In this document: piece after piece, positions 35,936 to 44,161 of the stretch | Layout of the letters: each line of letters begins with the position of its first letter | How positions within the stretch are numbered: position 1 is the first letter of the stretch | Origin: Lentisphaeria bacterium | GTDB lineage: Bacteria > Verrucomicrobiota > Lentisphaeria > Victivallales > UBA1829 | Length of the DNA stretch: 64,000 nucleotides | Reading direction: 5' to 3' | NCBI GenBank assembly: GCA_017503375.1 | Contig: JAFVTF010000034.1 | Location: 1-64,000 of the forward strand | The notes under the pieces: model-generated | Told to the model about the DNA's origin: nothing | What the model saw: the letters and a program-made list of their open reading frames with translations, nothing else | Databases searched by the model: none | Program-made: the position numbers and the translations under genes

Positions 35936-36504
35936 TGCTTGCAGCTGTTGATATCGGAAACGTCTGTATTCAGCTGCAAGTGGAAAAATCCAACAGGGCA
36001 TTCGGTTATTCCGGAGAACTGCCTGTTGCTTTCACGACTCTTACAGAACAGTATGAAACAGGTAAAATCGGGACTGTGGAGTTTCTGAAAAAAATGTCTG
36101 CAGTTACCGGGTTGAGTGAAGCGGCAGCAAAACTCGCCTGGGAGTTGAAACTTGGTTCTGAAATGCCCGGAATGGCAGATGCAATCCGTGATTTTGCGGC
36201 AAAAGGTGTTGAGTTCGTTTTCCTTTCCGATATCGGCGAGCTGCATTTGACAGCAGTCCGGCGCAATGTTTCTTTTGTCAATTTTTTCAAAGGCGGGATT
36301 TTCAGTTTTGAAGCCGGAGTCTGCAAACCGGATCACCGTATTTTCCGGACCTTTGAGGATACTTATGGAAAGCCGGCAGTTTTCTTTGATGATTTGGAAA
36401 AAAATATCAAGAGTGCTTCGGAATTCGGATGGAATGCTGTTCAGTTCACAGGAGCTGACATGTTCCGTGAAACAATGAATCAGCTCCTTTCCGGAAATCA
36501 TTGA
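35923..36504 (+). CDS. HAD-superfamily hydrolase (YihX-like)
   Basis: 193 residues starting at the ATG at 35923, which overlaps the end of prfB; GGAGG lies 11 bases before it. Motifs: the nucleophile in AAVDIGNV (D-x-G-N variant as in YihX, so the second, acid/base Asp is missing), Ser in FLSDIGELH, Lys in GVCKPDHRIF, and the acidic pair FFDDLEKN. The helical cap is of the small class IA type. Likely a sugar- or nucleotide-phosphate phosphatase, but the changed first motif leaves the activity uncertain. It is convergent with the following DNA-binding gene. Confidence 0.8.
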   Translation: MAAVMLAAVDIGNVCIQLQVEKSNRAFGYSGELPVAFTTLTEQYETGKIGTVEFLKKMSAVTGLSEAAAKLAWELKLGSEMPGMADAIRDFAAKGVEFVFLSDIGELHLTAVRRNVSFVNFFKGGIFSFEAGVCKPDHRIFRTFEDTYGKPAVFFDDLEKNIKSASEFGWNAVQFTGADMFRETMNQLLSGNH

Positions 36505-36512
36505 ATATCCGT

Positions 36513-37109
36513 TCATGTCCAACGGCTCAGTTTGTAATCCAAACGTTCTTTCAATTGATTGAATTGCGCATTGGGCATGGAGAGCATTTCTTTGATATCG
36601 TCATCCGGGACACCGGCCCGGAACAGTTTCAGCAGCCGGAATTCTTCCGTGTCAAGAGTCAGTAATCTGGAATCCGTGAGTTGACGGTTTTTATATCCGA
36701 ACAGTTTTGCCAGCTGTTTACCGATTCGTTTATGGATTGCCTGACGGGTGACTCCTTCATTTCTGGCGATTTCTGCAAAACTTTTAGCCCCCATTAATTT
36801 CGCTGAAAGAATTTTTCCCAGTTTTCTGTCTTTTCCGATCCTGAGCAGAAAGGCTGAAAGTGCAACAACTTCATCACGGGTATACGTCCGGTTATCTGAA
36901 ATATCAACAGGCAGAACATTTTCAGGTGCTGCATTACAGTTATCTACATATTCGGATGCATGATACCATTTGCTGTCCTGCTGCCGGACTTTTTTATTAT
37001 CCTCAGCACAAAATCTGCAGGATTCACTGTAAATACAATCTTCACATTTTTCCAGAACAATGCCTGTTCCAAAACATTCCAAAGATGTTTCATCTGTGAT
37101 TTTCTCCAT
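36513..37109 (-). CDS. Cysteine-rich helix-turn-helix protein
   Basis: About 198 residues from the ATG at 37109, chosen because AGGGGGG lies directly before it. The N-terminal 45 residues hold CxxC-type cysteines (CFGTG, CEDCIYSESCRFC), a possible metal site. A helix-turn-helix follows near residues 105-130 (FAEIARNEGVTRQAIHKRIGKQLAKL), resembling sigma region 4 or phage-type regulators, and a second helical segment near the C-terminus (DDDIKEMLSMPNAQFNQLKERL) may be another. It overlaps the small HTH gene upstream by 20 bp, so the two form an operon. Probably a DNA-binding regulator of unknown target. Confidence 0.6.
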   Translation of the reverse strand: MEKITDETSLECFGTGIVLEKCEDCIYSESCRFCAEDNKKVRQQDSKWYHASEYVDNCNAAPENVLPVDISDNRTYTRDEVVALSAFLLRIGKDRKLGKILSAKLMGAKSFAEIARNEGVTRQAIHKRIGKQLAKLFGYKNRQLTDSRLLTLDTEEFRLLKLFRAGVPDDDIKEMLSMPNAQFNQLKERLDYKLSRWT

Positions 37110-37329
37110 TTTTCCCCCCTTCATTTTTCTCAAATTGAAATCTTGTGTTGATCATAGCGGATACAGCTTCTTCAACCTGCGGACGCCAGAAGAACATTTT
37201 TGACCGATGGCTTCCAACAGGATTTTTTATAGGAACAAATATCCCCTTTTGAATCATTTTTGATACAACATTTTTACTCCACGGTAAAACTTCCTGCAAT
37301 TCAGTCCGTGACAGGAATAAATCTTTCAT
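37090..37329 (-). CDS. Small excisionase/MerR-like DNA-binding protein
   Basis: A 79-residue protein. Residues about 8-60 fit a winged-helix DNA-binding domain of the AlpA/excisionase or HTH_17 type: LSRTELQEVLPWSKNVVSKMIQKGIFVPIK, then a basic GSHRSKMFFWRPQVEEAV. Its closest use in other genomes is DNA binding in mobile elements or phage-like regulators. GAAAGGA precedes the ATG, and a good promoter (TTGACA) lies upstream. It overlaps the cysteine-rich HTH gene. No integrase is nearby. Confidence 0.6.
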   Translation of the reverse strand: MKDLFLSRTELQEVLPWSKNVVSKMIQKGIFVPIKNPVGSHRSKMFFWRPQVEEAVSAMINTRFQFEKNEGGKNGENHR

Positions 37330-37368
37330 TTCATATCCTTTCCGATTTTTATGAAACAGATCATTCTG

Positions 37369-37397
37369 TTTCTATCAGAAAAGAAAAAACTTGTCAA
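37369..37397 (-). promoter_or_regulatory. Promoter for the two HTH genes
   Basis: On the minus strand: TTGACA (37397-37392), a 17-bp spacer, and TAGAAA (37374-37369), 40 bp before the start codon. It is the only consensus -35 noticed in the window. Confidence 0.55.
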
Positions 37398-37588
37398 CCG
37401 CTCTTGGATTATTTTTGTATTATAATGCGTTGATTTGTAATATCAAGTGTATTTTATATAAAAATATTAAAAATGTTCTAAAAAAATACTAAAAAGGACG
37501 AAAAGTGTATAAAAAGGGACAGATCGTCATGACTGAACGTTTTATTCCAATTGCCGGCTGATAAATCTTTCTTCCATTATATTTGGCT

Positions 37589-37664
37589 CTGTTCCCCATA
37601 AGCGTTGGTAAATCCTTTTTAAGATGGCATTTTGATTTTTGTATTGCAAAAATCGGAATGCCGC
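37589..37664 (+). repeat. Palindromic intergenic repeat, GATGGCATT family, copy B
   Basis: CTGTTCCCCATA, then GTTGGTAAATCC, then the hairpin GATGGCATTTTGATTTTT...AATCGGAATGCC (37623-37664). Arms and spacer order match one half of copy A (1505-1595, read on the minus strand), with about the same lengths. The poly-A/T stem is shared with the element near 6062. Confidence 0.65.
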
Positions 37665-37692
37665 AAAAAGGTTTGAAAAAGGATGATGGGGT

Positions 37693-37775
37693 TCGGGGAA
37701 GAAGGGAAAAAATTTCCTTAAAATTTTTTCTCTTCTTCCCCGATCACAAATCAACCTTTATTTATAGGGAGAGCA
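37693..37775. repeat. Second palindromic repeat (CGGGGAAGA family) upstream of ispD end
   Basis: CGGGGAAGAAG followed by a poly-A/T segment and then CTTCTTCCCCG form a long imperfect hairpin (about 37693-37742), followed by GATCACAAATCAACC. The right half, including the AAATCAA and TTTATT trailing bases, recurs at 56407-56460, so this too is dispersed. Confidence 0.5.
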
Positions 37776-37865
37776 TATTGAAAAGAGCATTCAGAGGACA
37801 AAAAGATGATGTGAGATGCGAAGATATTCGTCTTTATAAATCACCCGGAATCAGGAGCAAAACAA

Positions 37866-38552
37866 TCAACGGGTCTGCAGCAAAGCTTCTGCCAGGGGAA
37901 GATCGGCTGGCCGCGTGATTTTGAGATTGATTTCTTCCGGATGAACGGGAACTGCCCGGATTCCGCAGAACTGTTCCACTGCAGCAGTATCATCTGTAAA
38001 AGAAAGATTCTGAACAACCGTTTCCCGGAGTGCGTGGCGCAGCAGTTCTGTCCGGAATGTTTGCGGCGTTTCAATTTCCCATATAAATTCTCTGTTAATT
38101 TTTCCGGCAGAGAGGAGACCGGATTCATCAATCATTTTCAGGGTGCTGTTTACGGGGCGCGCAGCGGCGGCGGCAGAATGTTCTTTTGCGGCTTCGTAGA
38201 CAGCTTTGATTGTACAAGACCGGATCAAAGGTCTTGCTGCATCATGAACCGCTGTCCACCCGCTGTCTGAAGGAATTGCTTCTATTGCATTGAGGACAGA
38301 ACGTGTGCGGTCAGCTCCTCCGTTGACAACAGTTATACTGTTTCCCGGAATATACTTTTCCATAAGTTCCAATAATTCTTCTTTCTGGTCTTTATGAACC
38401 GGAATTATAATATATTGATCCTCACAAAAAATCCGGAACTGCTCTACAGCATGGAGAAATACCGGTTTTCCGTTCAGAATTTGAAAAAGCTTATTTCCCT
38501 GTCCGTAACGGGAGGATGAACCGCCTGCCGGAATGATTGCTGAATATTTCAT
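37866..38552 (-). CDS. ispD: 2-C-methyl-D-erythritol 4-phosphate cytidylyltransferase
   Basis: 228 residues. IspD makes CDP-ME in the MEP pathway to isoprenoids. The nucleotide-binding AIIPAGGSSSRYGQGNKLFQ start, GGADRTRSV, VHDAARPLI, and the C-terminal TDDTAAVEQF and INLKITRPADL are all in place. The length is typical for a stand-alone IspD; no IspF domain is fused. It is preceded on the same strand by a terminator after the LysM gene, so it has its own promoter, which I did not identify with confidence. Confidence 0.96.
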   Translation of the reverse strand: MKYSAIIPAGGSSSRYGQGNKLFQILNGKPVFLHAVEQFRIFCEDQYIIIPVHKDQKEELLELMEKYIPGNSITVVNGGADRTRSVLNAIEAIPSDSGWTAVHDAARPLIRSCTIKAVYEAAKEHSAAAAARPVNSTLKMIDESGLLSAGKINREFIWEIETPQTFRTELLRHALRETVVQNLSFTDDTAAVEQFCGIRAVPVHPEEINLKITRPADLPLAEALLQTR

Positions 38553-38570
38553 TTCTATCGTTCCTGAAAA

Positions 38571-38602
38571 GAAAAAGCCGCGAATATTTTTTTATCCGCG
38601 GC
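38571..38602 (-). terminator. Terminator after the LysM lipoprotein gene
   Basis: On the minus strand GCCGCGGATA and TATTCGCGGC form a 10-bp stem (one mismatch) around a short A-rich loop, followed by TTTTTC. It lies 66 bp past the LysM gene stop and 18 bp before ispD. Confidence 0.8.
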
Positions 38603-38668
38603 AAAAGATTTTGCTTGAACCTCCCGGTTGAAAGGGAGGCTGCATTTGTTTTTCAGTATCCTGCCGGA

Positions 38669-39661
38669 TTAAGCTGCCGGCGGAGTTGCATCAACAAACG
38701 GGTCGTCTGCAGGAGCCGCAGGAGTTTCCGGGATGGCCGGAGCAGCAGGAGCTGTGGTATCTGCAGCAGGCGCTGCAGGCTTCTGTTCATCAAGCGGAGC
38801 AGGTTCGGTCAAATCCGTCGGCTGGACCGCAGGTGTATTGGCAGGTGCTGTTGCGGGTGCGACAGCATCTTTCACAGCAGGTTTTGCCGCATTCTTTGCA
38901 GAAGATTTTCTTCTGGGAGGAAGTTTCAGCTTCTGGTTGGGCTGGATTGCCTTGCTCAAAGGAAGGTTGTTATACTCTGCAATATCAGCTGCCCGGAGAC
39001 CGAATTTGGATGCGATTTTGCTGAAAGAATCATTCTTCTTGACGATATAGATTCCATCTGCCGGGATCGGAGCATAGGATTTTTTCACTTTTACAGAGTT
39101 CTTCCTCACAACAGGTTTTGTGATTTTCTTGCCTGTTGCAGGAATTACGATTTTCATTCCGGGGCGGATTTTTTTGGCTGGAATGGCATTGTATGCTTCA
39201 AGATCCCTCATCGAAACACCAAATTTTCTTGCAATTCCCCAATATGTGTCATTTTTCTTGACAACATATTCGATATCGTTTGCCCGGTGCGGAATCTTTA
39301 TGGCGGGAGCTGCATCACCCTTCTGTGGGGCTTTGACAACCGGAGCCGGTACCGGTTTTGCAGGGACTTCAACGACCGGCGGTTCAACGACAACGGGTGT
39401 TTCAACAGCGGGTGTATCAACAACGACAGGTGTTTCAACAGCCGGAGTATTTGTGGCAGGAGCAGTTTCCGGAACCAGGGCAGGCGGATTCTGTGTTTCT
39501 GTAAATTCAGCAGGTTTTACTGTCTGACGGGGAATTCTTGCCCCTCTCGGCATGGGTTCATCTTCTTGTACACCTGTACATCCACCCAGCATGACTGCTC
39601 CGCCAATAACAAGGTGCAGTGCCGCAATAGATGTACAAACAGCAATCATCTTACGTTTCAT
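38669..39661 (-). CDS. LysM-domain lipoprotein, two LysM repeats, proline/alanine-rich linkers
   Basis: A 330-residue envelope protein. The signal peptide ends in a lipobox (VMLGGC, Cys about 28). A proline-alanine-valine-rich linker (residues about 55-120, repeats of TPAVETPVVV) leads to LysM 1 (about 133-175, EYVVKKNDTYWGIARKFGV) and LysM 2 (about 205-248, IYIVKKNDSFSKIASKFGL), then a second disordered Pro/Ala tail. LysM binds peptidoglycan or chitin-like glycan, so it probably tethers the outer membrane to the wall. No catalytic domain. AGGTC before the ATG; the gene is monocistronic. Confidence 0.9.
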   Translation of the reverse strand: MKRKMIAVCTSIAALHLVIGGAVMLGGCTGVQEDEPMPRGARIPRQTVKPAEFTETQNPPALVPETAPATNTPAVETPVVVDTPAVETPVVVEPPVVEVPAKPVPAPVVKAPQKGDAAPAIKIPHRANDIEYVVKKNDTYWGIARKFGVSMRDLEAYNAIPAKKIRPGMKIVIPATGKKITKPVVRKNSVKVKKSYAPIPADGIYIVKKNDSFSKIASKFGLRAADIAEYNNLPLSKAIQPNQKLKLPPRRKSSAKNAAKPAVKDAVAPATAPANTPAVQPTDLTEPAPLDEQKPAAPAADTTAPAAPAIPETPAAPADDPFVDATPPAA

Positions 39662-39776
39662 GTGTTGACCTCCGGTTTCATTTTTTATTTTTTATTTTGT
39701 TGTGTTATATTTTACGGTAACAATACATTCTTTTAGCATAAATGCAAATGCATTTTCTAAAAAAAATGTTTTTTTT

Positions 39777-39818
39777 CGGGGATTTTTTCAGATATGGAAA
39801 TCAGGGAAAAAATCCCCG
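39777..39818. terminator. Hairpin after the aspartate-type aminotransferase gene
   Basis: CGGGGATTTTTTC (39777-39789) pairs perfectly with GAAAAAATCCCCG (39806-39818). It lies 18 bp past the aminotransferase stop. On the minus strand a run of As follows before a T-rich run, so termination there is possible but not textbook. Confidence 0.5.
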
Positions 39819-39836
39819 GAAAAATTTATGCCGGAA

Positions 39837-41018
39837 TTATTTCAATCCCGCACAGAATTCAGCCATTCTGCTGCATGCTTCGCGGATTACTGCATCGGAA
39901 CATGCGTAGGAAATACGGACACTCTGGCTGTCACCGAATGCATCTCCGGGAACTGCTGCAACTTTCTTTTCGTCAAGAAGTCTTGTAACGAAATCGGTTG
40001 CACCAAGTCCGAAAGAAGAAACGTTGAAGAAGAGATAGAACGCACCCTGGGGACGGATCGTTTTGATTCCGGGAATAGCAGAGACAAGATCATAGACCAA
40101 GTCTCTGCGTGCGGCAAAAGCCTTTCTCATTTCTTCAACAGGTTCCTGAGGACCTGTCAATGCGGCAATTGCACCATACTGTGCAAAGCTTGTCGGATTG
40201 GAGGTGGAGTGGCTCTGGAAAGCTGCAATCCGTTTTGCAAGCCACATGGGAGCTGCAAGATAACCGAGTCTCCAGCCGGGCATGGAATATGCTTTGCTGA
40301 AACCGTTGATTGTGATGGTCTGTTCCGCCATTTCGGGGGAAAGAGATGCAATACTGCAATGGGGATATTCTGCATCGTAGACCAATTTTTCATAGATTTC
40401 ATCGGACATGACCATGAAGTTGTATTTCAATGCAAGGGCTGCAATTCCTTCAATGGTTTTTCTGCTGTACACAGCACCGGTCGGGTTGGACGGTGTGTTC
40501 AGAATCAGAAGTTTTGTCCGGGGGGTGATTGTCGCTTCGAGTTCTGCAAGATCAACTTCAAAATTATTTTCAGCTTTTGTATTGAGGATCACACTGGTTG
40601 CTCCGGCAGCTTTGACCATTTCGGGATAGCTGAGCCAGAACGGAGCGGGGATGATTACTTCATCGCCGGGGCCGCAAAGAGCTGCAATTGCGGCAAAACC
40701 GCTGAATTTTGCGCCGGGAGAAACAATGATCTGTGCAGGATCGCACTTGATTCCATTGTCGGCTGCAAATTTGTCAACGATTGCTTTTCTGAGTTCCATA
40801 ATACCGGAGGAAGCTGTATATTTTGTTTTTCCGTCGGTAAGAGCTTTGATCGCTGCTTCTTTGATGTGTTCGGGAGTATCAAAGTCCGGCTGTCCGGCTC
40901 CCATAGCACATACGTTTTCGCCTGCGGCTTTCAGAGCATCTGCTTTTGCTGTGATTGCCAATGTCTGTGACGGCTGAAGATAAGCCATCGTTCCCTGTGT
41001 TTCTTTGAGATCTTTCAT
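39837..41018 (-). CDS. aspC: Pyridoxal-phosphate aspartate-type aminotransferase
   Basis: A 393-residue class I/II aminotransferase, fold type I. Key residues: MGAGQPDFDTPEHIKEAAIKAL near the N-terminus, ASSGIMELRKAI, NTPSNPTGAVYS (176-185), MSDEIYEKL with the catalytic Asp near 205, PLP lysine Lys242 in GFSKAYSMPGWRLGY, and Arg in RISYACSD. This is the Thermus-like class Ib sequence used for aspartate and, in some bacteria, aromatic or prephenate substrates. GAGG is 10 bases before the ATG. A structured leader separates it from the repeat at 41154. Confidence 0.92.
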   Translation of the reverse strand: MKDLKETQGTMAYLQPSQTLAITAKADALKAAGENVCAMGAGQPDFDTPEHIKEAAIKALTDGKTKYTASSGIMELRKAIVDKFAADNGIKCDPAQIIVSPGAKFSGFAAIAALCGPGDEVIIPAPFWLSYPEMVKAAGATSVILNTKAENNFEVDLAELEATITPRTKLLILNTPSNPTGAVYSRKTIEGIAALALKYNFMVMSDEIYEKLVYDAEYPHCSIASLSPEMAEQTITINGFSKAYSMPGWRLGYLAAPMWLAKRIAAFQSHSTSNPTSFAQYGAIAALTGPQEPVEEMRKAFAARRDLVYDLVSAIPGIKTIRPQGAFYLFFNVSSFGLGATDFVTRLLDEKKVAAVPGDAFGDSQSVRISYACSDAVIREACSRMAEFCAGLK

Positions 41019-41153
41019 TCTTCAGAATCCTCAATTCCCGTCCTTATACGGGCTCTAACTCGGATCCGGACTCGATGTCACTTCCGCTGCCGGGCCAATC
41101 CCGGTGCCGCAAAGGATTTATCCGTCCAGTGATCCGGATTTTTTTCTCTCTAT
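41019..41153 (-). promoter_or_regulatory. Possible structured leader of the aminotransferase gene
   Basis: 135 bp of unusually GC-rich sequence with stems CCGGG/CCCGG (41090-41104), CCCG/CGGG (41037-41052), and two copies of GATCCGGA. Most is probably transcribed with the downstream gene on the minus strand. I could not match it to a known riboswitch class (SAM, T-box, glycine and lysine consensus bases are not present). Confidence 0.3.
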
Positions 41154-41318
41154 GAGGCAATTTCAAAAGTCTTCAAAAATGTCTGAAAATTCTTGCCGTG
41201 ATCTGAAAATGGAACGTTTTCGGTGGTTACTCTTTGAGTAGCCACGCTCAAACTACCATTTCCATTTCATCAGCAATCTCTTTTCAGCCAAATTTTGCCG
41301 GACTATTGAAATTACCTC
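41154..41318 (+). repeat. 165-bp long-hairpin element, copy 2
   Basis: It begins GAGGCAATTTCAAAAGTC and ends ACTATTGAAATTACCTC. Same length and the same central stem (GGTTACTC-TTT-GAGTAGCC) as copy 1, with a few substitutions. The last base lies one base from the stop codon of ndk (41320-41322). No target duplication visible. Confidence 0.85.
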
Positions 41319-41319
41319 T

Positions 41320-42492
41320 TTATTTCAATGAATCTTCGATGATGGACCCGAGATCATTTTCATCGATCCTGATCACTGAAGACTCCCTTTCATAACTTGT
41401 TTTACTGTCAGAGGCATGGGCACTGTTGACCATGACATCTGTTCCGAATTCCCGCCGGACTGTTCCTTCCGGAGCCTTTGTCGGATCGGTAGGTCCGAGA
41501 ACTTCCCGGATTTTGCGGATTGCATCCGGTCCTTCATAAACAAGAGCCATGCACTTGACCAGTCCGGGAGCATTCAGTTCTGATTCCGGACACTGATCCG
41601 GTCTTCTGCCGGACATAAAACCGACAATCCTGTTGAACTGATCATCTGCAAAATCTGTTCCGATCGTTTTTTTCAGGACCTCTGCACTGGCTTCCGGAAG
41701 CTCAATTCCGAAATGTTCTTCCAGAAGTTCCTGGGCTTCTTCTCCGATTTTTCCGCCCAGCTTTTGACGGAGAGCCTCTTTTACCGGTCCGTAGAACTCC
41801 AAAGCCTGAGCAACGCTCATCCGGTAAACTTTGCAGCCCATGATCCGGAGACTTGTTCTGCTGAACATATCAATGATTCCGCCGGGACGCACGCTGGGAC
41901 GGTTCCAGTTATCGGGTTTTATGATTGCAAGGGTGCGTTCTGCTCCCGGAACAGATTCAATTGTTCCTTCAACAATATTCGGCTGACCTTTCAAAAATTT
42001 TGCAAGGATTGCAAGCCGTTCTCTGGCACCTTCGGCATCCGGCGGCGTAAATACTGCCGGTTCAAAATATTGAAGAGAACCATCCCGGTTATAGACAAGA
42101 TCGCAATAGGTATCGCGGATTGTTTCTCCGGCAAGGGACCCCCGGTGATTTTTGCTTGTGGGAAGACCTCCAACCACACTGTAAAGTCTGCGGCAGGCAT
42201 CTTCTCCGCGGAAGATCAAAAGCATCAACCGGGCTTTTTTCCCATCGGGCAGGGGGGTGAAGTTATCCATAACGTAATCGGAGAACATTTTGGCAGTAAC
42301 CTCGTCTGTTTTCCCTATTTGACGGCGGATGGAATCTGCAAAGGCCGCACAAGTTTCATAATCCGGGGTAATGATCTGGGCTCCGGCCAGTTCAAGTCCG
42401 GTTCTGAAAAGCAGGCGTGTAATGATCCCGCCGGTACGCGATTTCCTCAATGAATAGGGGGTAATCAGCACATACGAAAGTTCGGATGCCAT
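41320..42492 (-). CDS. ndk: Two-domain nucleoside diphosphate kinase
   Basis: A 390-residue protein, more than twice the normal NDK length (about 140). The C-terminal half (about 185-365) has the NDK core: LAIIKPDNW (185-195), RIMGCKVYRMSV, FMSGRRPDQCPES, and the catalytic His359 in NSAHASDS. The N-terminal half (about 5-150) repeats the fold (YVLITPYSLRKSRTG, LMLLIFRGEDA) but has no matching His, so it looks inactive or structural. Such duplicated NDKs are known in PVC bacteria. The stop codon abuts a repeat element. TTTCTCC on the plus strand gives GGAGAAA before the ATG. Confidence 0.85.
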   Translation of the reverse strand: MASELSYVLITPYSLRKSRTGGIITRLLFRTGLELAGAQIITPDYETCAAFADSIRRQIGKTDEVTAKMFSDYVMDNFTPLPDGKKARLMLLIFRGEDACRRLYSVVGGLPTSKNHRGSLAGETIRDTYCDLVYNRDGSLQYFEPAVFTPPDAEGARERLAILAKFLKGQPNIVEGTIESVPGAERTLAIIKPDNWNRPSVRPGGIIDMFSRTSLRIMGCKVYRMSVAQALEFYGPVKEALRQKLGGKIGEEAQELLEEHFGIELPEASAEVLKKTIGTDFADDQFNRIVGFMSGRRPDQCPESELNAPGLVKCMALVYEGPDAIRKIREVLGPTDPTKAPEGTVRREFGTDVMVNSAHASDSKTSYERESSVIRIDENDLGSIIEDSLK

Positions 42493-42691
42493 TTTTTCTC
42501 CTTTCCGGTTAAAATTATGATTTTTTTCTTTCTTCTTGAAAACTGCAGTAATTTACCATTCTTTTATGTAAGAATCAAATGGATTTTTGAAAAAAAAATC
42601 ATTTTTTTATGATGTTTTTTATACGGTCAGAAATAATGAAGCTCTTGTAAGATAATATCCGTGAAATAACAGCAGAATATCTGTCGGCAGA

Positions 42692-44161
42692 TTACTTTTT
42701 TTTCTTTGCTTCTCTTGTCAGCCAGCCGGATTGCTGAATTGTTATCAGAGCGTACGGCGCAATCCAGAAAAGTGCAAAAAAGTTGAACAGTCCGTAAACG
42801 TATGACCAGAGTGATTCATTTTTGCTGTAACGGCAGGCATAGAAAAATGCCGGAATTGTAGACCATAACATGATGACCGTGATAACACTGTAAAAAAATG
42901 CGAGTGCATCTTGAACAATGCAGTACGCTGCTGTTACAATAAAAATCATGGGAGTGAACATCCAGACAAATTGCATTATCAGGTTGATCTGGAGTCCAAT
43001 CCAGTTCCATGTGAATTTTTTGAATGCAAATGTCATCATTGAAAAATTTTCCCGGAAATTGGATCTTGCCCAGCGGATAAACATCCGGCACAGTTCTGTG
43101 TAGGTGACAGGAACCTTGGTGAACGCGACTGAATTCCTTTGATAGACGACATCGTAACCGTTTTTCAAAATAAGGTTGGAGATGCCTCTGTCCTCTCCGA
43201 TATTGGCTGGTTTTCCCAGAAATTTTTCATCGACCCAGCCGGGGAGCAAAGGCAGAAGAAAATCTCTGCGGTATGCACTGAGTGCTCCGGGGGTGCAGAA
43301 TACTGTTCTGATTCTGCTCTGGGCTGATCTGGTGAATTCAAAACCGAAAACAAAACTGACATCCAGCATGTGCGGAATCAATCCGTCATTCAAATTCAAA
43401 ACACGGATATTTCCAGCGACACCGCCAATTTTCTGGTCTGTAACAAACGGTGAAACCAGATTTCTCAATGTCTCCGGAAGCAGCTCTGAATCACTGTCAA
43501 CCGTTACAAAAATTTCAGCATCTGAATAAAGCACACCCTGGTATATTGCGTTCCGTTTTCCTTTGTTTTCCGGAAGATTAATTACTTGTATTTTTCCGTT
43601 GGAATCTGCAGCAGCCTTATTCATCCATTCCAGAGTATCATCTGTACTGCCGTCATTAACTGTAACAACTTCAAATTTTTCTGCCGGATAATCACTTTTC
43701 AGAATACTCATAAGTGAGGGATATACCTGTTTTCCCTCATTGAATGCCGGAACAATGACTACACATGCCGGAAGTTTTTCATCCGGTTCCGGTTCATAGT
43801 TTTTGTAACGCAGCGTCAGATATGCCTGCCAGAGTGTATAGAGAATGTTTGCGCCAAGAACAATAAAACCGGCGAAAACAATACCGAAATCCATGGAATC
43901 ATGAGCAAACACCAAACCGGATCTGGCATTCTTGCTCAGGACAGCAAAAAGAAATACATAGATAACGCAGAGAAATGTCAGCAATTTGATCAAGTTCATC
44001 ATCTTGATTCTTCCGGTAACACGGATGGTCCGGGCAATTGCATGTTCCAGTATTTCCCCCGCATCTTCGACCTTATTGGAGAAAATACGCCAGGAGCATC
44101 GTGTCTTCCGGACACTTCTTCCCAGTACATTATCTTTATTCTTTTTCAAGAAATTTTTCAT
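42692..44161 (-). CDS. Membrane-bound family 2 glycosyltransferase (hyaluronan-synthase/NodC-like)
   Basis: 489 residues. Two N-terminal transmembrane segments (about 58-75 and 90-112) precede the GT2 catalytic domain (about 125-385): PAFNEGKQ, VVTVNDGSTDDT, DSDS (the DxD metal motif), GEDR and RWARSN, the R-W motif of processive synthases. Four C-terminal transmembrane segments follow. Such enzymes build chains from UDP-sugars and extrude them. The product cannot be deduced here. It overlaps lolD by four bases and is thus coupled to a lipoprotein-sorting operon, an unusual pairing. No bcsB or chain-length genes nearby. Confidence 0.85.
   Translation of the reverse strand: MKNFLKKNKDNVLGRSVRKTRCSWRIFSNKVEDAGEILEHAIARTIRVTGRIKMMNLIKLLTFLCVIYVFLFAVLSKNARSGLVFAHDSMDFGIVFAGFIVLGANILYTLWQAYLTLRYKNYEPEPDEKLPACVVIVPAFNEGKQVYPSLMSILKSDYPAEKFEVVTVNDGSTDDTLEWMNKAAADSNGKIQVINLPENKGKRNAIYQGVLYSDAEIFVTVDSDSELLPETLRNLVSPFVTDQKIGGVAGNIRVLNLNDGLIPHMLDVSFVFGFEFTRSAQSRIRTVFCTPGALSAYRRDFLLPLLPGWVDEKFLGKPANIGEDRGISNLILKNGYDVVYQRNSVAFTKVPVTYTELCRMFIRWARSNFRENFSMMTFAFKKFTWNWIGLQINLIMQFVWMFTPMIFIVTAAYCIVQDALAFFYSVITVIMLWSTIPAFFYACRYSKNESLWSYVYGLFNFFALFWIAPYALITIQQSGWLTREAKKKK

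Larger units (their letters stand above)
37398..37865. other. Intergenic region with palindromic repeats, no gene
   Basis: About 470 bp between the HTH pair and ispD (which converge away from it). Two dispersed repeats occupy most of it (37589-37664 and about 37693-37775), and a short AT-rich stretch carries no promoter I trust. The open frames here are within repeats and have no ribosome sites. Confidence 0.6.

Noticed and set aside
37542-37754. Small open frames between the HTH pair and ispD
   Set aside because: They lie inside palindromic repeats with no start signals.
38537-39736. Plus-strand open frame of 399 codons across the LysM lipoprotein gene
   Set aside because: Arg/Cys/Phe-rich composition from reading Pro/Ala codons in reverse; the minus-strand gene has lipobox, LysM domains and a ribosome site.
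39702-40970. Plus-strand open frame of 422 codons opposite the aminotransferase gene
   Set aside because: Antisense of a well-conserved PLP enzyme; no start signal.
41019-41153. SAM, T-box or lysine riboswitch
   Set aside because: Key consensus elements of these classes could not be found; only general stem potential is seen.
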